From Drosophila pseudoobscura (taxonomy: Eukaryota > Arthropoda > Insecta > Diptera > Drosophilidae): a DNA stretch of 64,000 nt. The notes beneath the pieces are model-generated. The model ran no database searches. It had not been told where the DNA came from and saw nothing but the letters and a program-made list of their open reading frames with translations. The stretch spans positions 24,822,001 to 24,886,000 of the forward strand of contig NC_046681.1 of NCBI RefSeq assembly GCF_009870125.1. The letters run 5' to 3'. This document shows positions 31,637-46,600 of the stretch, one piece after another. The position numbers and the translations under genes were made by a program. The first letter of the stretch is position 1. Every line of letters starts with the position of its first letter.

Positions 31637-34600
31637 CTAGACAATCTTCATGGGCACATCGATGAGGCAGTCCGCCTCGAGCCGACCCAGGGTCTTCTTG
31701 ACGCGCAGGGCCGTCAGCCGCACTGTGGGATTGGGATGCCAGCACTCCAGCATGATCTTGGAGATGGTGGCCAGGACATCGTCCTCTTGCCAGCGCGACG
31801 GTATCGGCGGCCGGAATCCCTTTACGCACACAACGGCATGCATGTCCTCGAACGTGGGATCCGATGGCACCACATCGTGGTAGGGCAGGGCGTAGTCCTC
31901 GCAGGTTGTTGTCTTGGTGCCCGAAATGGGGGTGTAGCAACGACGCGCCATCTCCCATAGCACCAGTCCCACCGAGTACATGTCGGCCCGCTTGAACTCC
32001 TCGAACTGCTGCGCGTTGAGGGCCTGGCTGAGCACCTCGGGGGCCATGTATCGTCGCGTGCCGACGCGCGTATTCTGCGCAATGTGGATCTCGTCCAGCT
32101 CCGAGTTGTACTTGACCGCCAGGCCAAAGTCGGCGATGGCGCACTGTCCATTCCGCTTCACCAGAATGTTCTTGCTCTTGATGTCCCGGTGAGCGATGGC
32201 CGGCTTGCCGGGCGTGCCGAAGATCTCGTCGTGCAGGTGGGCCAGGCCCGAGGCCAGGGAGTAGGCAAGGAGCTGCAGCTTCTGCGGATTGATCACCGAC
32301 ATGGAGAGGTAGTCGTGCAGGCTGCCCATCTCATGGTAGTCGGTGATCAACAGCATCTGGGTCCAGCTGCCGTTGCCCTTGATGTCGGCGGCAATGAACC
32401 CAAGGATGTTCTCGTGGCGCATCAGCACAGTCTGGTAGATCTCCGTCTCGCGGAACCACGAGGCCTCCTCGGTGGTGAAGAAGGTCTTCACGGCCACACG
32501 CTCGTCCCGCCACTTGGCTAGCCACACCTCGCCGTATCGTCCCTTGCCCACCAGACGCACCATCTGGATCTGCTTGGCGATGGTCCGTTGCACCAGCAGC
32601 GGCAGACCCGACCCGGAGCCCGAGCTCTGCTCCACCAGCTGCGACAGCGGCGACAGCTGCGAGTTGTACATGGAGTTGATCAGGCGGGGCTGCTTGCGCA
32701 GCTTCTCCCGCCGCTTGTAGGTCAGGCAGAGGGTGGCCACGATCAGCATGAACACGGACAGGCACACAATGATGGAGGCGAACAGGGCCAGCGTGTGCAC
32801 GGACTCACTGCTCACAGGCAGCTCCGGGGCCGGCGTTGTCATCTTGGGCGTGAACGTGGGATGCAGGTCGCGGTTGCAAAGGTCCTCCTTGTCGCAGCAA
32901 ACGATATTCTTGCCATGCAGGTGCGGTACAGCGGCCACTTTACACTGTAATGGTTAAAGCCAGCAATTAATTAAGGAACTCTTCTCCTCAGATATACGGA
33001 AAACTTACCATGAGAAGGCCGCCATTGTCTTCGGGTGGCATGCAGCCGTATGTGCGCTCTTCCTCGTACATTCCACTCGTCTCGTCGTACAGCTCCTGGA
33101 CGGCACTGAAGCAGCTGCCGCCGGGTCGGGTCTCGCAGGTTCCATTGCTTACGTTGCCCGGACAACTGCCATCGCAGTAGCAGGTCAGGGAGCGGGCTGC
33201 AAGTGGACAAAAGGGACAGGTATGGGAATAAGTATGCGTTCAAAAATAATATCTAAAGAATCTCCAGTATATCTGAAGATCTAAACCCTAGCAGTGATGT
33301 GATTATTAGTCCCCGGAATGAATGTATTCATCAACATAAACCTATAAAAGAGGTGGAGCATCCCAGATTTTTTCTTTGACGCACAACCGAAAAGTACACA
33401 AGAGAATCTGTGAGAAAAACCAAATACATGTCGTGTGCATGCCGGGGAAAATAACAGTTCGACTCAAGACTGCGATCCTGTGCATAAGCTCTTAAATGAT
33501 TCTATCAACGATGCCTTGAATGCTTCCCAACACAAAGAATCAGATATATTCCAGTACCCTGTACCTATCTGACATGTCAATCTGCATAATCAATCCGTTT
33601 CAAAAGCCGATTACTGCCCGAATGGCGAATGTAAATAATAGCAAAACCAATCAATGGCTGAGCTTCTCTCAATAACAATATATGTAAACGATATCTGAGC
33701 TGCTGGAAATCCATGCCAACAGCCAGTGTGGGTACTGCACAATCAATTACCATCATAAAGCCGATTAGTGTCCACCCAATGATTTTCAGAGAATACTCGT
33801 AGCAATAATCTTGTATGCAGCTGCAACGGTAGTCCGCTGTATCGATCAATTTAAGACCGTAAATGTTGGACTAACTATCTAAGCAAATCGCTCTCGTGGG
33901 CTGTCTGATGCTAAGTATTATCCCCGGAGAATACAGTAACGTCGATCCGTAGAGTCAATCCATTATAAGGCAGAGATTACAAGTGCCAGCAAAACGCTGG
34001 CTACAGCTGGATGCCACTTAAAATGCACTTGAGCTTGAAGCGTGGGCTGTCCCTTACCAAAACTACAAAACTTCGGTAATAATCCCCCCCGAATCAATCA
34101 ATTGTTAAGCCCCCAACTGTCCGGCTGGCGATTAAAAACGCTGCCAAACCGCTAGGCACTCTACCATGAAAATGCGTTTGAGCATGAAGAGTGGGGCCTG
34201 GGGGGAGGAGGGAGGAGGGTAACGGTAACTCGGGCAATTGATTCAGGTCGCTGGCAAATCTGCAACTAATTACAAGCTCGTTGCAAGTGGCTGCTGCTGT
34301 TGCCGATCGGTAGCTGCTTGGCTGCCTCTGTGGCCGCTGGACTCCAGTGCTCTCTTTGGATACATGGGGCAGAGCTTAACAGTTATGGGTGGGCGTTGTG
34401 CGTTGGGGTATTGGGAAAATGCGTTTTATTACCGTTTGCCGCATGCGACACTGGACTAGGAGCAGCACTCTCCCAAGGCACATGACTTACAGCCCCTTGT
34501 GATACTCTCTCTCTCCCTCTCACTCGCAAAAAGGGTATAGAGATATTTGCAGCAGACACAGAAGGCAATGGTACACACAAGTTATAGCTTTTCTTCGGTG

Positions 34601-37600
34601 AATATTTTTCGCTTCGGTTCGATTTGGGTGACTGCGTGGATGAGTGGGTGGATGAGTGGTTGTGGTTCCCATGGCTGGTTCCCGGACCCCGACCTGCTCA
34701 ATATCTTTAATATTTAATTGCATTCAGACACTGTTTTGTCCGTCTCGTTGCAGTTCCATTCATAAAAACGCATTTAATGCCCCCACGCCCCCGGCCTGAA
34801 TGGGCCATATTTTTTATGGCTTAAAGACAGAGTCTGTGGGGGTGCGGGCTGCTGGCTGCGGGTATTTAACATATTTTTAGACAGTTTTTTTATAACGCAA
34901 TTGACTATTTATAAGTCGTAAAGTGCTCAGTCGCTCATTCGTGCAGCAATCGTTTAAAGAGCCCCAACGGATGTCGCAGATACATTTGCAGCGTTGGCTA
35001 ACCTGATTCGCATTTGGTATTGGATTATGTTTGTTTATTCGTAATATTCTGGGCTGGAAAACAAGCTCTCAGGTTCCCTATCATTCCATTTGTTTATGCC
35101 TCCACTGGGCAGGGGGAGGGGTTTGTTACGTGATACCAAATAGACTCAAAAACGCACATTCCCAAAAAAAACGAGATCGGCCATTCGACCATAGAATGAT
35201 CTCTAGAAACCAGTTAAAAGATACATTTTGGAGTGATTAATGGTTTGTGGCATTTTGTGGCACAAACAATGAGACACACGACATTCTTCAAGTTTCATTT
35301 TTGGTGGCAATTGCATTTGACGGATACCCGAGATTTGAGCTCGAATCCGAGATCGAGTCGCGTGTCTTCAAGGCTGTTGCAGATCTTTGACGGCATGCCA
35401 ATCGAAGCCACTCACAGCTGTGCAGAATGGCTGCCACAGCCACTAGATACTTTTGTATCTACATATAGCGAAACAAATCAACAAATTGGCGGATGTTGTT
35501 TGCATCTGACCACGCCTCCCATCGGCAGCAGCCGTACCTCTGCGAGATAATAATTTAATTACAATTTAATAGCAAACGACAGCTGCTGCCGAGAGAGACA
35601 GACACAGCAGAAGCGGCAGCGGAGCGGTTTGCTGGCTGTTTTTATCGCGCCAAATGTATCTAGTGTCGGAGGGGAGGCGTTTGACTAGGCGAAAACGTGA
35701 CTGCTGCCCAAAGATATATGTTCAATTGTATTTCAACTTTCATTGTCGCATTCATACATATATTATTCCCATCTGCCATACCTGTTGCTCGCTCTCTCTG
35801 GATGCTGCCACAAGGAGCAGCAAAAGGAGTGGAATGATGGCCACGTAGCACAGTAGCCCCTTGCGGTGCAGACAAATTATGAATTTTTGTACACAGCAGC
35901 GACCAACAAAAAATAAAGTCAAAAGCAGAAGGAGAAGGAAACCAAATTATGAAACGAGCCGCGGACGAGGGCATCCGCCAGACAACGTCGCCGCTGAGGT
36001 GGAGCTGGGGAGGTGCTGGGGAGAAGCTGGGGACGTTGCGCTTTGAAATCAAATTGTTGCCTCTTCGGTGCTGCTGCTGCTGTTGCTTCAGGGGCAAGGC
36101 AATGTGGCGGCTCCAAGTTGGCGCCAAGTGCACGCGCTTGCCACTCAACAAAACCGACAAACGCAACGGCCACAAAAAAGAAAAACAAAAACTTGCTTGA
36201 AGGCCCAGAACAAAGCAATCTTCAGGTTGCTCATGTCAGTAGTGTGGTTCATGTGTGTGTGTGTGTGTGTGTGTGTTAGCCGAGTTGCAATAAACAACAA
36301 TTTTTATGTGAAACTCTTTCAAACACGAAAAGGAAATTGCAGAAAGATGCCCCCAAACATGAGGGCAAACATCATCAGAAAATCATAAAAAATAAACGCT
36401 CAAATCATAATCAATACATAAATAGTCGCTTCAAGAACAGAAGTCCATCAGAACTCACATATCTTGATCGATAATTGAAGCCTGTGGAGATCTAATCAAT
36501 CGAATATTTCAATAACTAATTCTGAATGCTAACAAAACTAACAATTAACAATCTATCTATCAAACAACAACCTTTTTGACTAGTCCATATTTATTCTGAA
36601 TAAATTCATTTGATTGTTTCAATACGTCTCAAGGGTTCAACTCGTTTTATTTGAATAATTAAGCGGTTTATACTTCTAGATTATAATTTTATCCCGATCT
36701 TATAGTTCTACTACTAATTCCAAAGGTTTGAACATCAGATAAACTTTTCCGATGCAATCAACAACATATTTAATTCGATATAATATCATTTTTCTCTCTG
36801 TAAAATATAAAAGTTAGGTTTTTAAAAGGACAGCTTGAACATTTATTGATCTTATCGAACGGCTTTCTACTAGATTATGTCTCATTTGCTCATTGCTATT
36901 GAGTTCTCCCCTTATAAAGTGCAGGGCATTCACAGGGTACTACATAATGTGTTTCCATGTTTCCTGTTTCAATTCACAGAATCTGCCGGCGTCTATCTCG
37001 AACAGTTTAAATTTCTTGAGGTGATATCTCAGGTGACAGTTTCCAATGAGATTCTCCCTTTCCCTGCAGAGAGATGTAGCTTTATCTCAGGGATTCGATT
37101 GCTTTACAGTGTGATTGCCAGTTCAAATCGATTGCTTATTTAATCCAACAGCTAACCCAATTCGATAAGTGTTTCCATTGCTTAGAGCAACCCAATTCGA
37201 TAACAAATGTGCTTTATTTGGCACTAACTCAATTAGTTCAATGATGTTTGCTCCAATGATAAGAAGTGGAACAATTTGAACAACTTATCTGGTCTCGGAA
37301 TATGTGCCACAAGTATCTTAATTCAAGCACAGGTGCCGCAGAACTCTTTTTCTCTCTTCTCAAACTTCCTATCTTTAGGTTTCTAATCTTTGTCGAACGA
37401 AAAGTCTTGTGATTTCTTCGACACTTCTTGGGAAAACGTTTTCTCAGGAATCTGTCTCATTTCAGAGCTCAATTTACAATCAAAGCCGCAGAGAACGAAC
37501 CACCGCGTTGATTGCCTTTTCTGGCGTAGAAGCAGGCCCACATTTGGAGTCGCCTCCCCCCTACTCCAGCCAAGAGTCCGACATTGACCCGCTACGTAAT

Positions 37601-40600
37601 TACTTGATATGGATTGCAATTTTAATTAGTCTTTGGACTGCGAGAGCAGCTGCAGCCACAGCCATTAACAGTGCGCTGCAAAAGTATTTACTCTGGGAAA
37701 CAGATCTAGAGTAAAGCGAAGACAATCGCACACTTCTGAGGAGGATCCTTGACGATCTACAGCTGGAAATGTGCAAGATCAACGATCTATAAATCGGCTG
37801 GGTTTTATAGTTTTGCAACGCACTGTCGTCTGTTGCATATGGCGAATATTTTATGGCATGATTCAGCTAACGATTTCCGCTGCCAACGCTCGCTCGCTCT
37901 CTCTCCCCTACAGATGGGTGCAGTAGTTTCCCCCACAATCCGACCGTTCATCATCCACATCCACATCCACATCATCGTCATCATCCGCTCTCTTCTCTGG
38001 GTCTGTGGGCTGTGGGCTGGGTCTTTAGATGTTGATGTGGGCGTGGATCGCCTGCTGCCTCACTGTCGTGATCGTGCCGCAAAACATCGCTAAAAATACT
38101 CGTATCTATTCTACGCTGCAGCTTGAGCTACCATTTGCTCTTCCTCATTTGCTGTGGAATGTTTTCGCATGCCACTTCCACCTCGAGATCTCGCGATCTA
38201 TGTATGCAAAGTATCCCCAGAGTCATGTGATTGCTATATATACTCGTAATAGGTACACAAATCTCTATCTCTGCCACAACTCGTACTCGTAGTGCGATCA
38301 GGTGGTGTGAGCTCATCAATGATCTAAACAAAACAGCGGCCAGCACTCAATCCAAACAAAATCAGCGGGGAAACTGCAGGCAAATCAACAACAAATAGGA
38401 ATCCAAGTCTGTGACGTCTGCGGTGGAGCGACTGATCAGCCGAGACACGAACCCACCCAGCCCACAGAGGAAAATGTGAGTCGGAAACAAGTCGACTTGG
38501 GGAGCACTCTTAATCTTCATTCTCCATCAATCGGAACAGATCTCGGAGTTTGGTAAGATCATGGCTGAAGTGTTGCCTACAAGACCAATGTACATTTTTG
38601 TAAAGCTGAAGATTATAGGCTTTCTTTTCTGCCATTGCTCCGAGACTTAGGCGATCCCGCGAATGCAAAAACAAAATACGTTTCGAGGCTTTCACCGCAA
38701 AGATCAAGGAGGGGAAAACTTTGCAAGTATTACTTAGAAAACTCTCTATTCTTGAGACTACCTCCCCCCCTGGAAAGAGTATAGAATATTCAGCTATTTC
38801 CACTTCCTATTTCTCCGCCTTTCTGCACGTTTTCCGCTGATCATTTTCCTTTCAGAGCCCGTGAGGCGCTGTGGGCGTCTGTTTTCATTTTCATGGCTTG
38901 TTTTTGTGCGATACGTTTTTATATAATAATGTTCAATTTTATTGTTTAACGTAGGCCGGACCGAGGCGTGTACCCGTATCCGTACTCGTGTTGGCATTTA
39001 TTATTTAAAAAACAAAAAACCACAACAAATTTTGTAAAATCCAAAAAAGTGGGCGTCGTTTTTTCCTCTCTTGTTTTGCATAATTTCTGTCTGTCCTCTA
39101 ATGAAGTGCCTGTGGTGGCATTTGACTTTTTTACAGGCTTTCGGCCCTGCTAGAAGTACTTTTGCTATTGTCAGTACTGTGTATCCTATCTGCCAGATGG
39201 ATTTATTTTTATTGGCAGATTTATTTGTGTGGGTCCACGGCACTTGTGACTTGCTGACGTTGGCTTTTTATCCATCTATTCATCTAATGTTTGTTTGTTT
39301 TGCCTTGGCTATAATTCTTTTGGGGCCAATTTAGATGTGTGTCTGAAGCAATTGTTTGTGCGGTTGCCAAATTTTATCAAGCCATTTGCGCACTTCCACT
39401 TCTGTTTTCTTTGTTGTTCGCCCGCTGTGTTTAGGGCAGCCAGAATGGGTTAGATAAGACGACATTCCTTACGACAGTCCAATCTTCAAGTTTAATAAAC
39501 ATTTCTTTGTTAAAGCGGGCTCCTTCGGCGATTGTATGATGGCAAAGGGATGGCCACAGCAAGCAGATCAGCGACATCCGGCATCTGTAAAGGCACTGTT
39601 GCAGCACAGCACTGTTAGCCGCTCAACAGCAGGCACTGCTTCTCCCTTAACATTCGGTGCAGATCAGAGCTGTGAACCCTTCTGTTAATGCACTGTTGCT
39701 TTAGTGGCTTTACAGGAATTGTGTTTCCATACAAATCAGTCCCTCTCCTCTCACTGTTAACGCACTGTTGCATCACTGCATCACTGTTGAGCAGTGACTG
39801 TTATTGGTTTAACAGCCATTGTTTCGCTACTAACATTCCAAATGCGTTCCGATTTGCATAAATGCATTTTACAAGCGTTTAATTGACTTTCAAAACGTGT
39901 CACAGCCAATACAAACATGTTTTTGCTGTTAGCCAGCTGTAAGAGGCATGAATGGCTGAATTTTTCGGATACCCTGTAAACGTAGTGGGCAAGGGTATGT
40001 GGTAATTATGTGGAATTCGAGAAGAGTTAAAATCTTGGGGAAGCAATAACAAGCCTGATTCCTGGCTTGCAAACGGGAGTAGCATTTCTCTTTGAATATC
40101 ATTTTGATTGTTTTTCGTACAAGTTCTTAGCTGTTTAGAGCATTTTCCACTCAATATAAATCTGCTTACAGGGTATCCCATAGTCTAAACAACAGCCTTA
40201 CCGTTCTTACTTGTTTTGTCTTCCACGCTGGCTTATAGATAAATCAGCTAACCAGTTATTTCCCATAACTCGTTGAGCGGTTCACCGCAGAAGCACAAAA
40301 AAAATACAAAAAAAATAAATAAAAGTAAAATTGTTATCGTGGGCGTCGGTTATTCAGGCTTCAGCTTCCAGCCTCAGCATCAGCATCTCAGCGTCGTCAA
40401 CCTGCCACCAAGTGCCTGAGGCTGAGGCTGCGACTGCGGCCTGGGACTGAGACCGAGGCTGAGGCTGAGGCTGCGGCCTGGCTCTTAATCAAAATGCTGT
40501 CAAAATTCTTAATAAAATGCGCTGCAGTCTCTCTAAATATTTGCAAGTGTCTCTCGTCGCATGCGTTTTAATTAAGTGTCGCATATTTTTAATTAAATCG

Positions 40601-43600
40601 CAAACGCCCAAACAGCGAGGCAGGCGAGTGCGACTTCTAGGCGATAAAAAGAACACGACGCGTGGGCCATGGAGGGACTAATTTTGGTAACACCAAAAGG
40701 GAGACACAGAGAGAGAGAGTTGGCTTAACAAAATGCTGAACAAAATGTCTGTCTGGCCTGCGATGGTGCGTGGGCCGAGCCGGATGCTGTGGATGGCACC
40801 CTACTGGAAACCATTCGAGTCTCAGACAAAAAAACCTACACCTACAGCCCCGGACAGAGCGTCTCTCAGACAAGACCAGAATGAATGGTTCAATTTGGAA
40901 CGCCCTTTGCATAATCTGCATAAATCGAAAGCAATCTACATTAGCCTCAAATTGATTCGCATTAGAGACACACACATACACACACACACACTCACACATC
41001 CGGGTTCAAAAGTAACGTTCCACTCTCCAATCCGAACCGATCTTATGTATTATATATGTTTGTATGTACATTCATATACAGTCTATACATTGATTTCTAT
41101 ACCTGTTTTGGTGGCATGTGATCCGAGAGGAAACTGCTTGAAATGCAAAGCATAGAGTGCTGCATAAATTATCCGGGGATTGACTGAAGATTGTATACTC
41201 GTAACAGAAATAACAAGAGCTGGCAACAGCAACAAGAGTTCGAGTAGGAGTAGCAGTCACATTAGCAGACAGTCAGCGAAGTGACAGGAAACACAGGAAA
41301 GTGTCAAGAAAGTAGTTTCTCATAAAAATACAGCGGCTATCAAAGCAACAGCAGTGGCATTAACTAACATAAGGTCTCACAGAACCCTCAACAGAATCCC
41401 TAACAGAACCCTTAACAGAATCACTAACAGAACCCATTATAAAACAATCAACTGGTCATCTGGCACTTATTTGGTACTTGTATATGCTTTAGTTATGCGT
41501 TTAGGATTGTGCGAGCCAAAACTACACAAATTGTTTACATTATTTACTTTAGTTTACAGGAATCTCTTACTAATGTATCAATCTAATGGTCTTTAAAACA
41601 AAATATATAACAACAGAAGCAAACACATTAATAACATTTAAGATTTTGCCTCAATTCAAAATTCATTATTAAAACCGGCTCTAACAAGGTATTATTAAGT
41701 GAAGAAAGACAATTATGTTGATTTGCTGAAATGAATTATTTCTCGAGATGGTATTATTCATTAGAAAAAATATTAGAAGTAATATACATATTTTTTTGTT
41801 CCCCCTGCTAGCACCCCCTTTCCTGGATTGCAAACTAATGAAAATGTAAAATTCTGTACGATGAAAAGTTGCAAAAATATTGAAGAAACTACCCCTACGG
41901 AAAGCCCTTGCTCTTTCATTTATGGTACAAAACTAAGAGCCCCTTGAGTCCCAACTGATTGACAATATTTCCAGTCACGCTTAAACGTTGAATGACAAAA
42001 GCCTTCTAGAGGAACTGCCTTCCTTCGGGCAGGAGCATGACCATTACTTTATACATTTGTTAATGCTGCTACTGGTCGTATTGTACCATTGCTGGATGGA
42101 TGATGATGTTGCAACATTGGCAATGAAGTCATCATCTATTTACCCCCAGGGCTTTGGAGCCCACATGCGCGGGCAATAAATAAAATACATTTATATGTGC
42201 GGGATATAAAAAACAGTGAAAAAGAGACAGAGAAAAAAAAAAGAAAATGAATGACCGCGTGGCATTTTTGGTCAAACGATTGCTAAATAAATCAAGCATA
42301 CGCCCCGTAAATCAATAGCAATTAATTGTTTTCTACCCATTTTGCATTTCGCATACACGCCCCCTCCAATGAACAATGACTTATAGATTAGCCCCCATAT
42401 ACAACATACGTTATAAGATACATATGTACAGACCTACGAGTACATACATATTTATAAAAATTTATATGTAGTTTAGGAAATTTTATGACTCTAATTAGCC
42501 GCTCCATTGTTGGCCGGAGAAATTATAATCAAAGCTTAGAAAACAGACACTAAATAATTGAGAAGTGTGGGGCTCAAAAGGCATTTAATAATTCTAAAAA
42601 AATTTGAATTTAAACCGTAAATAAATTATGGATTTAATTCTGATTTTTAATCGTTTGAAATCCTAAACAGTTTGTTCTATAAAAAGAGGCAATTATCGTG
42701 GCAGAGCGGAAAAAATCCAATAATTACTGATTGCAATCAATGAACAATTTGAAATTTATACGGATTAACAAAAGGTGATGGGTCGCCTGTCCATTCAGTG
42801 GCGAACAAATGATCAAATAATGGCAGCTATCAATTAGATCTGGTTATTAATTGAATAAGCAGAGTCAATTGTAAAATCGGTAAATGAACAAGGTTAATGG
42901 GTTTAAAAAATCACCCTTTTTATGAATTAAAATATATAGGCACATAGTGCCGATGATTAGGGATTTTTCATGCGTATAAGCCCAACAGCAATCCATCATA
43001 TATTAAGACAATCGAGCGTACTATTTTTACGCTCTAATTCCGAAAATCTGATGCATGAAATCCATCAGGATTCCTGTACTTCCCATCTCTAAAAGCCTCT
43101 GAAATATATTCAGAAGTATGTCAGCATTTTTGGAACTCAGAGAACACCAATAAATTAACCTCCCAATAAATCAGAATGTCAGTGCTTCTGTTAAAGCAAA
43201 AATTAGGCCAGTTATCAGCTATATTCATTAAGAAAATGGAGCAGAACCATTTATAGAACTGAATCCAGTCCACTATCTAATTCAATTAGTTACCAAATAA
43301 AGACACCAATAGAATACTCGTATATTCAGCTTAGAAATTAAAGCCCAAATGGAATTCGCACTGCCTTGAGAAATAATAAATAAATTTAGCTTAGTAATTA
43401 TATTCCCAAAAGAATTCACACTGTCATGAGGAATTTGCCTAAAACTTATGGATAGCATAGCTTAAAAGCCACCTCTGATATTCCCAGAAATTTATGTAAA
43501 TTAAAATCCTCTTGGAGGGTCACTTTCCGTGGAAATCAGGGCCCCCGCCTAGGAGGTGTCATAAATTGTATGTTCTATAAATCCTTGTGGGAATCGCAAT

Positions 43601-46600
43601 TCCCCAAAATCCAGACATGGCCATGCCGAGTGAATTTTTGGGGATACAAATCTACCAGATTAATCATTGGTTGAGAGCAGAGATAGAGGTAGAGGTAGGG
43701 GGTGATCGGAAAGACTCTAACCAAAAGTTAAAGTCCAAACGAAATCGTTTGTTTTCCTAATAAAAAACAGAACCGATGGCGAAGGTAAACGGGTTTCTCG
43801 GTTCGGTTTCTCGATGCTGTATGCTGTATGCTGTATTTGCGGTTGCCAAGCCTTTGTTGAGGCTGTGGCTGTGGCTGGGGCTCTGGGGCTCTGGCACTCC
43901 ACACACCACTCTACACGCTTTCGGGCATGACAACTTTTAAAACGATTTTTCCTTATAAATGGCTATAATTAATGCCTGTGCTGCCTATTTATATTTCTAC
44001 ATTTTTTGTTGTTTCGTGTGTTTCCAATTCTATTTGGACTTTTGTGCTTTGAAAATCATGAATGAAATAAAACAAACCTCCAAAAGCCCAGGTCCCAGGT
44101 CGGGCCAGGCAAAAGATTAGGAGAAGTTTTTCTCTACAAATGAGCAGATGGCCAGATTTATGTCTCGACACAATTTTGGCTTATGGACTCTCTCGCCCCT
44201 TGCCTCTTCTTTCCGGCAATTAAAAACAATTGCAGCATTCATACACATACATATACACACATGTACGTTTTCGCATAATTTTCCTACATTTTTTTTGTGG
44301 GTTTTTTTCAGCTTTTCCCCTTTGCAAATCAACACAATCAGCTTTAATTAGAGAGCCCGGCGGGCAGACCGCGCTGATTTGGCTTAATGATTTTTAATTG
44401 CAAGCGCAAAAATATTAAAAAAAATTACAAAAAATATACACACACGTACACAAGTGCACTCTCAAATATGAAATATTGCAGCAGCTGGCAAGTGCAGCGT
44501 CCGACTGGCGACTGCTGGTGCTGGACCACCCATGAGAGAGGCGTTTAAAAACGCGCGCAAATCGCTGGCGATTTGTAGAGATGGGAAAAACAAATCTCAA
44601 AATGTGGTCTGGGTGATAATCTAATCAAATACGAGCTGCCATTGAAAACTAATTGTACAAAATACATTTTAAACAAATTATGAAAATTCTATAAACTTTG
44701 AAAACCCATTAATCTTAAGTTTCATTTAATGCTCTTCAGCATCTTGTGTCTATTGTATTTTTTAACCCAAATACTTTACCAATCATTGGGGGCCCTCTTC
44801 TAATCTTTAAGCTTCTCTTTTGTGCACGCTTCGCTTTGATCTTGAGATCAAACTTACCTGAAACAAGAGAAACAGAGAGGAGAGAAAAAGGTTAAAAATC
44901 AGACATAAATTAGCAATTGAAAGTAATCAATGTATGGGGAAAATTAAAACCACAAATAAAATCAGCGCTCAACATAAAAATCTAATCGGCCAGCGGACAT
45001 TTATGGGCGGACATTGCAATTCCAATGAAGTAAAAAAACAAAAAACAAAAAAATACCCCATCTTGGGCATTGGCTTGTTTATGGATTGCGAATACTCGAT
45101 TTGCATAATTCAACGGCAGCACTGGCACCGGCAGCAGCTGATACAATTTTTATGGCGATTTTTTTTTTTATCAAGAAATCGAGAAATGAGCAAACCAGCA
45201 ACAGGGCAGCAGCAGGGAGCAACGACATTGATATTGATATTGATATTGGGGCGATGATGATCGGAGATCACAGATCACTGATCACTGAATTGAAATCGAA
45301 ATTCAAATTGAAATTGGAATCGAATGCTAATCAGGAGAAGGCGTTAGCCAAAAGTCAGTAAAATCAAGATTTGACGAGATGATTCCGCCGCCGACTGCGG
45401 GAGGCATCCACAGTAGCCGATGGACAGATGGACGGATGGACGGATGGACAGATGGGGAATGGCGATATTGGCCTGGGTCAAAATTAAAATAAAAACAACA
45501 GAACAGCTAATTAGTCGTAGTCGTAGACTGTGTTGGCTCTTGCCTGTTGCCTGTGGCTGTTTCTTTCTCTTTGTTTCTAATTTGAAATTTATGCGACTGC
45601 CAGACGAAATACCAAATGCTATTTGGCTGAAAATAAACTTGGACAGATACATACATATATATTCAGACATTGTCTGGTCTCTGTATATACGTATTCTGGC
45701 TATAGCTTGGCGACACAAAAATAAAGTCAAGCTGTCTGCTCTGTTGGCATCTGCAATTTGTTGCCAGACCCCGGAGAGACGCAGCAATTGTCTAGAAGTG
45801 GAGGATTTTGTGCAGATCTTTCCCAAGGATCGATCAGTTATCAAGTTTTGGGCACCTCTCTTTTCCTGTTTCTTCGAACAGGAAACCCAAACTGCAACGG
45901 ATGTCCAGGCAGATGATGAATCATTGACCAACGAAAGAGACATTGTCGCCCATGTTGCCAATTTGCATACCAGATTTATGCCAATGTGGGTGGGCCCTGT
46001 CCGGCCAACAACAACAACAACAACAACAACCCATGCAAGTCGCGTCAAAATGTCAATTCAATTTATGGGCACAACCCGCCCGGCATACACAAAAGCCCAG
46101 TCACATCCATAGCCACAGCCACAGCCCAATCCAACCGATCCACTATCAACATGTTGCCCGTTCTATTATATGCATATGCATATAGTACACGGATATCGTG
46201 GCAACATGTTGCTGGCCGACTCTAGGCCCAGACTGCTCGACTACCCGACTGTTTCACTGTTCGCTGGCAATTAGTCTTCTGATTTTTTTTTGTGCTCTTT
46301 TTGGTCACTTGATGATGAATCAAATGTCGTTGTGCCGAACGCTGCCTTTTAAGGCTGTCCCGGCGACAGCATGACGTGTGCTGGCCAAATGTGAGGAAAA
46401 TACAACAACTACAAATGTACGTATAATAAACCAAAAATATGCAAATGTATATAAACATATGCAAATCTTTTATCGATATATATATACTTTTGTACCAGGT
46501 ATTGAATTTTTACCTAGGGTATATGGGTATACAGGAAAGGTGCTTTTCCCTAGAAGCTTTACATTTTCCATTTTCTGAAATTCTTTTAGAATACCTGGAT

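Larger units (their letters stand above)
35975..44850. other. tkv: tkv intron sequence, middle part
   Basis: Long intronic DNA, upstream of the 35.9-kb exon and inside the intron of the short isoform. It contains (GT)n at 36252-36276, a cluster of CACTGTT sites at 39594-39802, GAGGCT-type imperfect repeats at about 40405-40480, (CA)n at about 40968-40997, an AACAGAACCC/AACAGAATCC imperfect tandem at 41380-41440, and GCTGTAT repeats at about 43815-43840. I support no coding exon. Confidence 0.5.

Noticed and set aside
13233-33441. Shared 15-mer CATGTCGTGTGCATG at 13233 and 33427 (a Dlg5 intron and a tkv intron)
   Set aside because: One shared 15-mer in a 64-kb window is expected by chance, and the flanks do not match.
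35660-36175. Starting the tkv long isoform at the farthest upstream Met
   Set aside because: The frame is open to 36175, but residues before MPSSAARF are Gln/Arg-rich and not leader-like. The start at 35974 gives the known isoform length.
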